From NCBI GenBank assembly GCA_958439775.1, contig CAUBWQ010000058.1, forward strand, positions 1-6,322: a DNA stretch of 6,322 bases, given 5' to 3'. The notes under the pieces are model-generated. The model was not told where the DNA came from. It saw only the letters and a program-made list of their open reading frames with translations, and did no database searches. The position numbers and the translations under genes were made by a program. The stretch's first letter is position 1; each line of letters begins with the position of its first letter. Below, one piece after another: positions 1 to 5,370 of this stretch. The DNA comes from an uncultured Collinsella sp. GTDB taxonomy: Bacteria > Actinomycetota > Coriobacteriia > Coriobacteriales > Coriobacteriaceae.

Positions 1-749
1 TGGGCGCTGGCCTCGGCGGCCTTGGCCTGGTCCAGATTGGCCTGTGCAGTAGCAACGGCCTTATTGGCGTCATCGAGCTTTGCCTGTGCGTCCTCGACGG
101 CCTTCTTGGCGGCCTCGTACTCGTCCATACCCATGGCCTCGAGCTTGGCCTGGGCATCATCGAGGGCCTTCTTGGCCTCATCCTGCTTTGCCTTGGCGTC
201 CTTGAGCGCCTGAGTCTTATCCTCGACACTCTTGTTGGCTTGATCGAGCTGATCGTTCAGGTCGCCCAGCTTCTTCTGCTGCTGCTCGGTCTTTTCGACG
301 GCGGCTTTGAGCTCGTCAATCTTCTCCTGGAGCGCGGCGACTTCTGCTGCGTTCTGCTCGATTTCGTTGTCGCTCACAGCCTGCGAGGCCTGATTCTTTT
401 GCTGCTGCGCCTGCTTTTGAGACTGGCCCGCCGCGTCGGCCTTCTTCTGGGCGGCATCGTAGGCGGCCTGAGCGTCCTTGAGCTGCTTTGCCGACTCCTC
501 GGCCAGCTGGGCAGCCGTCTTTACGACCGCTTGGTTACCGGCGGCAACGGTATTCTCTACAGAACTACCCCCCCCCTGAACAGAATCGCCGTTATCGGTT
601 GACGGTGCGGCGATTGCCGCCAGCGGCGACATGAGCGGCTGAGCGATGAGGCCCGCCGTCAAAACGGTTGCGACGGCGCGGTTGGCAACGCCCTTGACGT
701 TGACAGTCTTGGCCCGAGGCTCAAAGTGCTGTGGACTATAGTTTGCCAT
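1..749 (-). CDS. Secreted coiled-coil protein, N-terminal 249 residues (gene runs off left edge)
   Basis: The minus strand is open from an ATG at 749 to the window edge, with no stop in 249 codons. The start is supported by AGGGAG six bases upstream. Residues 1-24 form a hydrophilic, basic n-region; residues 25-48 are hydrophobic and end in LAAIAA before PST, which reads as a Sec signal peptide with probable cleavage near residue 48. Residues 49-75 are a Ser/Gly/Asn-rich linker containing GGG encoded by a G9 tract. From about residue 80 the protein is almost pure Ala/Lys/Gln/Glu/Asp with heptad-spaced Leu/Ala and no Cys or Trp, as expected of a long coiled coil. The last 70 residues are 14-residue repeats. 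Related layouts are known in surface adhesins and in cell-wall hydrolases with a C-terminal NlpC/P60, CHAP or CAP domain. The deciding domain lies outside the window, so no function is assigned. Confidence 0.88.
   Translation of the reverse strand, partial: MANYSPQHFEPRAKTVNVKGVANRAVATVLTAGLIAQPLMSPLAAIAAPSTDNGDSVQGGGSSVENTVAAGNQAVVKTAAQLAEESAKQLKDAQAAYDAAQKKADAAGQSQKQAQQQKNQASQAVSDNEIEQNAAEVAALQEKIDELKAAVEKTEQQQKKLGDLNDQLDQANKSVEDKTQALKDAKAKQDEAKKALDDAQAKLEAMGMDEYEAAKKAVEDAQAKLDDANKAVATAQANLDQAKAAEASA
27..218 (-). repeat. 14-residue (two-heptad) coiled-coil repeats in the secreted protein
   Basis: Residues 178-191 (KTQALKDAKAKQDE), 192-205 (AKKALDDAQAKLEA), 214-227 (AKKAVEDAQAKLDD) and 228-241 (ANKAVATAQANLDQ) align as four 14-residue units, or 42 bases each. 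An eight-residue insert, MGMDEYEA (206-213), separates units two and three. A fifth unit appears to start at residue 242 (AKAAEASA) and leaves the window. Two heptads per unit fits a repeating helical rod. The DNA copies have diverged, so this is an old duplication pattern rather than a fresh tandem array. Confidence 0.7.
568..576 (-). repeat. G9 homopolymer inside the secreted-protein gene
   Basis: Nine consecutive C on the plus strand read as nine G in the coding strand, covering the last base of codon 58 (CAG), codons 59-60 (GGG GGG) and the first two bases of codon 61 (GGT). As given, the frame is kept and the ORF stays open. Any change not divisible by three would frameshift the protein about ten residues after the predicted signal cleavage site. 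Poly-G tracts of this length in surface-protein genes are a known type of slipped-strand contingency locus; whether this one varies is not shown by a single sequence. Confidence 0.75.
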
Positions 750-814
750 GGCTTTCTCCCTTTGACACGGATGTATCCATACGTATCAAACGGTAGCTGT
801 CGATTTTTGAATTC

Positions 815-826
815 TGTTGCGCAACA
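815..826. promoter_or_regulatory. 12-bp perfect palindrome TGTTGCGCAACA, possible operator
   Basis: TGTTGC followed directly by GCAACA is a perfect dyad, 66 bases upstream of the coiled-coil gene ATG (minus strand) and about 230 bases upstream of the DUF389 start. The position in the AT-richer part of a divergent spacer would suit a dimeric regulator. No regulator is identified, and a short palindrome can occur by chance. Confidence 0.25.
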
Positions 827-981
827 TTGGCGACCAGCGTATTTTTTGAAATTCATGCTCCCGTGCTTCACAATTTCGTCACATTTGAAGGAGCTGGTGC
901 ATCATATTTTCGCGTGATGGAATTGAGCCTGTGATTTGCATTTGCTCCCGCGTCATCCGCCCTATCGGATTCCGCATCCAA

Positions 982-1010
982 CAGACACCCCGCCCGCCAC
1001 GGTGTAGAGT
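982..1010 (+). promoter_or_regulatory. Weak candidate sigma-70 promoter for the DUF389 gene
   Basis: CAGACA at 982-987 (four of six bases match TTGACA) and TAGAGT at 1005-1010 (four of six match TATAAT) are separated by exactly 17 bases. They lie 46 bases upstream of the chosen ATG at 1057. The location is right, but each hexamer is a poor match and this is a by-eye prediction. Confidence 0.3.
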
Positions 1011-1056
1011 TAGGACAACGGGCGCGTTGCGCGGACCGCGCTGGAACGAGGTGAAC

Positions 1057-2196
1057 ATGGAACTCGATAGACAACAGCTCAAGCGACTGCGTGAACGCCA
1101 TCACCGGCGCCATGGCATCCGCCCTGCCCATAGTGAGGCTGCCGAACAGGCTGGTCGCTTTTTAAAGCGCGCGTTCAACATTCGCGAGGGACGCGCGCCC
1201 TATCACGTGATCCGCAAGCGTTTTGTAAACGGGGCACGCCTGACCGGCTCTCACCTGTGCATCCTCATCATCGCCATGCTCATCGCAAGCATCGGCCTCG
1301 ATATCGACTCGGACATCGCCATCGTGGGCGCCATGCTCATCTGCCCGCTCATGGGCTCGGTTCTTGCCATGGCATACGGTATTGCCACGCTCGACCGCGA
1401 GATTGCCGTCGAGGCCGTCGCCGGCCTCGCGCTGCAAATGGTCTTTTGCCTGGTCACGTCCACGCTGTACTTTAAGCTCTCGCCCCTTGGCACCACCACG
1501 GCGGCCATCATCGACAACTCGACACCCACCGTATGGGACCTTGCCGTCGCGCTCGCGGGCGGCTTTGCGGGCGGCCTAGGCAACTCGCGCGATCAGGAGC
1601 CTTCGACGCTCATTGCCGGCGTAGCGGTGGCGACCGCGCTCATGCCGCCACTGTGCGCGGCGGGCTACGGCATCGCCATCGCAAGCGGGTCACTGTTTCT
1701 CTCGGCGCTTTACGAGTTTGGCATCAACGTGGTCTTTATCGCGCTGGCGGCCGAAGCCGTATTGCTTCTTTTACGTGTGCCGCTCAAGCGCGACCTCAAC
1801 GGCGACGGCATTGTGACCGCCGAGGAAAATGCCGAGGTCGACGAGCTGTCGCGCAAGGTGCGCCGCCGCATTATTGTGGGCACGGTGATCTTTGCCATCC
1901 CCTGCATCGTTATGACGGCGGGGTCTATTGGCTCGGCGCAGGCCGGCGTGCAGGACGGCTACGGCGTCACCGAAACCACGCGCGAGCTTGCCGCGGTGCT
2001 GCCGGGCTTTAAAGATTACACCGTCGCCGTCGAGACCTCGGCCACCGAAGGGGACGAAGAAGGCATCGTCGAGCGCGAGATTGTCGCCCATGTGACGACA
2101 GGCGAGGCGCTTGGGGCGCACGACCGCCGTGTCGCCCGCAAACTCATCGACCTCAATGTGCCCGAGCTCGATCGCGTGGAGTTCGATGTGAAGTGA
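1057..2196 (+). CDS. DUF389-family integral membrane protein with an EF-hand loop
   Basis: This 379-residue protein matches the DUF389 family (TIGR00341-like), multi-pass membrane proteins of unknown biochemical role. Family motifs visible are GAMLICPLMGSV (about 90-101) and IAGVAVATALMPPLC (185-199). Residues 1-62 are strongly basic and cytoplasmic-looking. Hydrophobic segments lie near 64-80, 86-110, 117-138, 159-175, 184-210, 213-238 and 271-293. Between the last two is a charged loop holding a canonical 12-residue EF-hand pattern, D246-x-N248-x-D250-G251-x-V253-T254-x-x-E257, flanked by basic residues that suggest a cytosolic side. Residues 294-379 form a soluble acidic tail ending in FDVK. 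The ATG at 1057 is preferred because GAGG lies five bases upstream; the 42-residue in-frame extension to 931 is Arg/Pro-rich and lacks family character. Transport or signalling roles are untested inference. Confidence 0.9.
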   Translation: MELDRQQLKRLRERHHRRHGIRPAHSEAAEQAGRFLKRAFNIREGRAPYHVIRKRFVNGARLTGSHLCILIIAMLIASIGLDIDSDIAIVGAMLICPLMGSVLAMAYGIATLDREIAVEAVAGLALQMVFCLVTSTLYFKLSPLGTTTAAIIDNSTPTVWDLAVALAGGFAGGLGNSRDQEPSTLIAGVAVATALMPPLCAAGYGIAIASGSLFLSALYEFGINVVFIALAAEAVLLLLRVPLKRDLNGDGIVTAEENAEVDELSRKVRRRIIVGTVIFAIPCIVMTAGSIGSAQAGVQDGYGVTETTRELAAVLPGFKDYTVAVETSATEGDEEGIVEREIVAHVTTGEALGAHDRRVARKLIDLNVPELDRVEFDVK

Positions 2197-2271
2197 TGCC
2201 GGCGCGGGATGAATGCTCACACGGACGCAAGTTACGACGAGGCGCAGACGCGATACGGACACGAGCAAATT

Positions 2272-2315
2272 GCGGGGTGCAGTTCACACCCGAGCCCCGC
2301 TCGCTGTTTTATTGC
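2272..2315. terminator. Probable hairpin terminator between convergent genes
   Basis: GCGGGG (2272-2277) can pair with CCCCGC (2295-2300). An alternative inner pairing is GGTG with CACC. On the plus strand the stem is followed, after a six-base gap, by TGTTTTATT (2305-2313), and on the minus strand by AATTTGC. It lies between the stop of the DUF389 gene (2196) and the stop of the convergent minus-strand gene (2322), where a shared bidirectional terminator is expected. The stem is imperfect and the T-runs are short or displaced, so confidence is moderate. Confidence 0.45.
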
Positions 2316-2321
2316 CGTGAA

Positions 2322-2771
2322 TCAACTGTCCGGATCGACATCGCCAGACTCCACCGTAAACGCCGGATCGGTGCTCACAAGATAAAATCGGGTCACCTTA
2401 GTATCTCTAATTAGGTAAATCTGCCCCTGATTGCGTCGGCGCGATATATACGCAACGTGAACCGTGCCGAATTCTTCGCCGTTTTCCTTCTTTATTATCA
2501 GGATGTTGGGGTCATCCGTACGCTTAAACTGCCCGCCAACGCAGCTGCCGTCTTTGTCGACCAGTTGCCACCGATGGTTATCCTCTTCAAGAAAGGCCAG
2601 GGTTTCCAGACTCGTCTTGTCGTCCCGATAGTAACCGTCAATGGCAAACCCTTCGGAAGCGCATTCCTGCATATAGGACGTTTCTCGGCTTATAGCAAAC
2701 AGCCCTGTAGCGCCCAAGAGCACAGCTAGGCAGACCACTGCAAGGGCTATCGAAATGGCACGGCGACCCAT
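2322..2771 (-). CDS. Small membrane-anchored extracytoplasmic protein of unknown function (149 aa)
   Basis: I do not recognise this protein. It starts MGRRAISIALAVV; residues 5-27 form one hydrophobic segment, read as an uncleaved signal anchor or signal peptide. There is no lipobox. The remaining 120 residues are hydrophilic and beta-rich in appearance (for example HRWQLVDKDGSC, GQFKR, NILIIKKENGEEFGTVHVAYISRR) and contain two cysteines, C37 and C77, which could form an extracellular disulfide. The composition looks AT-richer and less codon-biased than the flanking genes, hinting at a separate origin. No Shine-Dalgarno lies directly before the ATG; the nearest strong one (GGAGG, 2820-2824) serves a 12-codon ORF ending one base upstream, so translation may be coupled. 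Alternatively a one-base indel separates that ORF from this frame and the true start is 2811. The antisense ORF here is a shadow. Confidence 0.75.
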   Translation of the reverse strand: MGRRAISIALAVVCLAVLLGATGLFAISRETSYMQECASEGFAIDGYYRDDKTSLETLAFLEEDNHRWQLVDKDGSCVGGQFKRTDDPNILIIKKENGEEFGTVHVAYISRRRNQGQIYLIRDTKVTRFYLVSTDPAFTVESGDVDPDS

Positions 2772-2772
2772 G

Positions 2773-2811
2773 TTAGCCCAGCCGATAGTTGCTTAACGGA
2801 GCGTGAAACAT
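2773..2811 (-). CDS. 12-residue leader ORF, or displaced N-terminus of the 149-residue protein
   Basis: GGAGG at 2820-2824 (minus strand) sits eight bases before ATG at 2811, the best Shine-Dalgarno/start pair in this region. The ORF encodes MFHAPLSNYRLG and stops with TAA at 2775-2773; a single C then separates it from the ATG of the next gene. This geometry is typical of translational reinitiation. An equally simple reading is a one-base insertion, for instance in CTGGGC: removing one G would give NYRLANMGRRA in one continuous frame and move the gene start to 2811. No regulatory amino-acid run is present, so an attenuator peptide is not suggested. Confidence 0.4.
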   Translation of the reverse strand: MFHAPLSNYRLG

Positions 2812-2839
2812 ACCTGGAACCTCCGATATCAGGGGGAAC

Positions 2840-2859
2840 GTCGCCAGCAGGCTGGCGAC
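2840..2859. repeat. Perfect 9-bp inverted repeat (2-base loop), no T-run
   Basis: GTCGCCAGC (2840-2848) is the exact reverse complement of GCTGGCGAC (2851-2859). The hairpin lies in the 5' region of the 149-residue gene and downstream of the degraded fragment at 2962-3182. Neither strand has a T-run after the stem, so it is a poor intrinsic terminator. It could be an RNA structural element or operator; its role is unknown. Confidence 0.4.
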
Positions 2860-2961
2860 AACTATATGTTTCTGACATCAAACCATATGGCCGCCACTCG
2901 CGGAGGGGGCATCGGCGAACGGCGTGTTTTCATACTCCATTGGTCAAACCTGAGCGCGGCC

Positions 2962-3182
2962 CTACAGCTCGTACTTGTACACGCGGTAGATGTACTTTTC
3001 GGCTTCCATCTCGCAGGTGGCGATGGCCAGACCGTAGCGGTCGTCTCGTCGTTTGGCAGATAGGTCACACTGTGCTGGCCTGCGTTGAGCGAAAAATCGC
3101 CTTGGGCCTGCAGCAACTTGTCTTCAAAGCCCGAGCCGGCCCAAAAATCGGACAAGCCCACGGAAGGCTGTAGCAAGGTCAT
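2962..3182 (-). pseudogene. Frameshifted fragment of a small unknown protein
   Basis: From ATG 3182 the minus strand reads MTLLQPSVGLSDFW, then GFEDKLLQAQGDFSLNAGQH and SVTYLPNDET. In this frame the sequence then turns into Ser/Pro/Thr-rich shadow sequence (ATVWPSPPARWKPKSTSTAC). A shift by one base near 3040-3050 restores natural-looking protein: DRYGLAIATCEMEAEKYIYR followed by VYKYEL and TAG at 2964-2962. The joined product would be about 73 residues. The lesion falls in repeated GACGA units, a likely slip site. No Shine-Dalgarno precedes the ATG, which lies just beyond the terminator of the upstream gene, so this is probably the C-terminal remnant of a larger gene; a sequence error in an intact small gene is the alternative. 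The family is not recognised. Confidence 0.5.
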
Positions 3183-3202
3183 TTGCGCAACATATGTACA
3201 GC

Positions 3203-3237
3203 AAAAACGGGTGGTAGCCGGTACGGCTACCACCCGT
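3203..3237 (-). terminator. Rho-independent terminator of the activase gene
   Basis: ACGGGTGGTAGCCG (3207-3220) and CGGCTACCACCCGT (3224-3237) are perfect reverse complements, giving a 14-bp GC-rich stem with a three-base loop. Read on the minus strand, the stem is followed at once by TTTTT (3207-3203) and begins 31 bases after the TAG of the large gene at 3268. This is a textbook intrinsic terminator for that gene. The plus strand has no T-run after the stem. Confidence 0.92.
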
Positions 3238-3267
3238 TCGTCTCATATCCGGCTCGAAGTAGGCCGA

Positions 3268-5370
3268 CTACTTCTTAATGCCGCGTCCCAGGCGCTCAGC
3301 GACCGACGCCACGGCACTCTCGTCGACCGAGCCGCAGCTCACGCAGCCATCGTGGGCACGCATCTGGCCGGTGACCTCGTCCATCGCGAGCGGCGCGACC
3401 TTCTCAAGCTTAAAGCCCTTACCGGCGCGCATGTTCTCCTTGGCCACGCTAATCATGAGCTTAATGCGGTTGAGCTGGTTGACCTCGGACGCACCGGGGT
3501 CGTAGTCCACCGCAACGATGTTGCTCTCGGGATGTTGACGGCGCAGCTCCTTAATCACGGCCTTGCCCACCACGTGGTTGGGCAGGCACGCGAAGGGCTG
3601 CGTGCAGATGATGTTGGGCGCACCGTGATCGATCAGGTCGAGCATCTCGGCCGTGAGCAGCCACCCCTCGCCCATGTTGTTGCACACCGAAAGCACCGTA
3701 CGGGCCTTGTCGGCCATGGTGCCGATGCGCTCGGGTGCCTCAAAGCGGCGGGACTTCTCGAGCATCTCCTCCACCGGCGTGCGCATCCAGTCCACGAGCT
3801 TGATGAGCGCCTGCATACCAGCGCGCGTAGTGGCAGAGCTTCCCAGCTCGTCCTTCTGCAGCTCGGCGTTGCTCATGGAGTACAGGAAGAAGTCGAGCAG
3901 GCCCGGCACCACGGCCTCGCAGCCCTCGCGCTCGATAACGTCGACCACGTGGTTGTTGGCCGTGGGATGGAACTTGACAAGGATCTCGCCGACCACGCCC
4001 ACGCGCGGCTTGGTGCCCTCGCCCGCAAGCGGCATGGTGTCGAACGCGCGGATGGCCTCGCGGCACAGCTTGGTGTAGTTGTGGCGGTTGAACTTGGGCG
4101 CCAACTTGCGGGCGCGCGCCATGTACTCCTCGTAGAGTGCGTTGGCGGCACCGGGCGTGGCCTCGTACGGGCGGCAACGATAGAGCATCTGCATCATGAC
4201 GTCACCAAAGAGCACTGCGTAGACTGCCTGCTTAAGCAGTGCCGGCGTAATCTTAAAGCCGGGGTTGTCCTCACCGAGCGCCACGGCCGAAAGCGAGATC
4301 ACCGGGATCTCGGGGTGGCCGCTCTCGCGCAGGGCCTTGCGGATGAGTGCGATGTAGTTGGTGGCACGGCAGCCGCCGCCGGTCTGGCTGATAACCACGG
4401 CCGTCTTGGACAGGTCGTACCGACCGCTCTCGATGGCCTCCATAATCTGGCCCGTCACCAGGATCGACGGATAGCAAATGTCATTGTTCACGTAGCGCAG
4501 GCCAGCCTCGACGGCATCGTGGTCGGTCGAGGGCAGCAGCTCCAAGTTGTAGCCGGCACCGCGGAACACCTCTTTGACCAGGTCAAAGTGAATCGGCGCC
4601 ATCTGCGGGCACAGGATGGTGTAGCCCTCCTCGCGCATCTGCTCGGTAAAGGGTACCTTGGGCCATGCGGTCGAGGCACTCTCGCGCTGCGCCTCGAACG
4701 TATACTTGTGGCTCGCGAACGCGGGAGCGTCCGTGGAGGGCGCCACCGGCGCGGCATCGCCCTGCTCGTAGGCCTCGCCCGCGGCCGTGGCCTCGGCCAA
4801 GCGCTCGGCCTCCTGGTCCTTGAGCGCTGCCATGAGCGAGCGGATGCGAATGCGCGCGGCACCCAGGTTGGATACCTCGTCGATCTTGAGCACGGTGTAG
4901 ATCTTGCCGCTGGCTTCCAGAATCTCCTGCACCTGATCGGTAGTCAGGGCGTCGAGACCGCAGCCGAAAGAGTTGAGCTGGATCAGGTCCAGGTCGTTGC
5001 GCATCGTCACAAAACGGGCGACGGCGTACAGGCGGCTGTGGTACATCCACTGGTCGACGACGCGAATCGGACGCTCGGGCTTCACGAGATGCGCGAGCGA
5101 ATCCTCGGTAAAGACCGCAAAGCCAAAGCTCGAGATAAGCTCGGGCAGGGCATGGTTGATCTCGGGGTCGTTATGGTAGGGACGACCGGCGAGCACGATG
5201 CCGTGGCCGCCGTGGTCCTCGACCCACTTAAGAGCCTCCTCGCCCATGGTCTGGATATCCTCGTGGAAACGCGCATCAGCCTCAAAAGCAGCGTTGACGG
5301 CGGCATCGACCTCGGAGCGCGTGATCTTGGGACCGCGCACGCGACCGCGACCAGCCTCGGCATCGGCCAC
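3268..5370 (-). CDS. Acyl-CoA dehydratase activase-like protein, C-terminal HgdB-like part (downstream of frameshift)
   Basis: These 700 residues are the C-terminal part of the large BcrAD/BadFG (2-hydroxyglutaryl-CoA dehydratase activator) related protein and belong in frame with the gene part at 5375-6322. The opening [16 protein letters not shown] resumes the family sequence immediately after the lesion. Visible HgdB/dehydratase-like motifs are [21 protein letters not shown] (about 4950-4980), [27 protein letters not shown] (about 4352-4385), [11 protein letters not shown] (about 3565-3600) and [17 protein letters not shown]. Conserved Cys in such proteins ligate Fe-S clusters. An Ala/Glu/Pro-rich linker (roughly 4700-4840) divides two halves, and the C-terminus carries CVSC before GIKK. 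The stop TAG at 3268-3270 is followed by a strong terminator. An in-frame GTG exists at 5421, but residues before 5370 are out-of-frame readthrough and no ribosome site supports a separate start. Confidence 0.85.
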   Translation of the reverse strand: MADAEAGRGRVRGPKITRSEVDAAVNAAFEADARFHEDIQTMGEEALKWVEDHGGHGIVLAGRPYHNDPEINHALPELISSFGFAVFTEDSLAHLVKPERPIRVVDQWMYHSRLYAVARFVTMRNDLDLIQLNSFGCGLDALTTDQVQEILEASGKIYTVLKIDEVSNLGAARIRIRSLMAALKDQEAERLAEATAAGEAYEQGDAAPVAPSTDAPAFASHKYTFEAQRESASTAWPKVPFTEQMREEGYTILCPQMAPIHFDLVKEVFRGAGYNLELLPSTDHDAVEAGLRYVNNDICYPSILVTGQIMEAIESGRYDLSKTAVVISQTGGGCRATNYIALIRKALRESGHPEIPVISLSAVALGEDNPGFKITPALLKQAVYAVLFGDVMMQMLYRCRPYEATPGAANALYEEYMARARKLAPKFNRHNYTKLCREAIRAFDTMPLAGEGTKPRVGVVGEILVKFHPTANNHVVDVIEREGCEAVVPGLLDFFLYSMSNAELQKDELGSSATTRAGMQALIKLVDWMRTPVEEMLEKSRRFEAPERIGTMADKARTVLSVCNNMGEGWLLTAEMLDLIDHGAPNIICTQPFACLPNHVVGKAVIKELRRQHPESNIVAVDYDPGASEVNQLNRIKLMISVAKENMRAGKGFKLEKVAPLAMDEVTGQMRAHDGCVSCGSVDESAVASVAERLGRGIKK

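Larger units (their letters stand above)
750..1056. promoter_or_regulatory. Divergent intergenic region between coiled-coil and DUF389 genes
   Basis: This 307-base spacer must hold the 5' regions of both divergent genes. It is more AT-rich on the coiled-coil side (about 780-915) than its flanks. It contains a perfect 12-bp palindrome (815-826), a shorter palindrome ATACGTAT (779-786) and GGAT/ATCC arms (769-778) close to the minus-strand ribosome binding site. No convincing sigma-70 promoter was found for the minus-strand gene; TATGAT on the minus strand near 910 lacks a good -35 at the right distance. Short ORFs on either strand here lack coding character. Confidence 0.6.

Noticed and set aside
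240..602. 120-residue Leu-rich plus-strand ORF resembling a membrane protein
   Set aside because: The Leu runs arise from reading the antisense of CAG/AAG-rich codons of the coiled-coil gene. It starts and ends inside that gene and has no independent support.
931..1056. Upstream in-frame ATG extending the DUF389 protein by 42 residues
   Set aside because: The extension is Arg/Pro/Cys-rich, spans the candidate promoter, and lacks a ribosome site, while ATG 1057 has GAGG at good spacing.
659..1131. Several short minus-strand ORFs in the divergent spacer and over the DUF389 start
   Set aside because: They are low-complexity or Arg/Pro/Ser-rich, lack ribosome sites and overlap a better supported gene or the 5' region of the coiled-coil gene.
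2193..2414. 73-residue plus-strand ORF overlapping the end of the DUF389 gene
   Set aside because: It overlaps the stop codon by translation geometry only, runs through the hairpin terminator and into the convergent gene, and its Arg-rich product has no recognisable character.
2457..2729. 90-residue plus-strand ORF opposite the 149-residue gene
   Set aside because: It lies wholly antisense to a gene with a clear signal anchor and natural composition, and has no Shine-Dalgarno.
3183..3193. TTGCGCAACAT shared with the palindrome region at 817-827
   Set aside because: An 11-base match is expected several times by chance in a window of this size, and the second copy lies beyond a terminator, not in a promoter.
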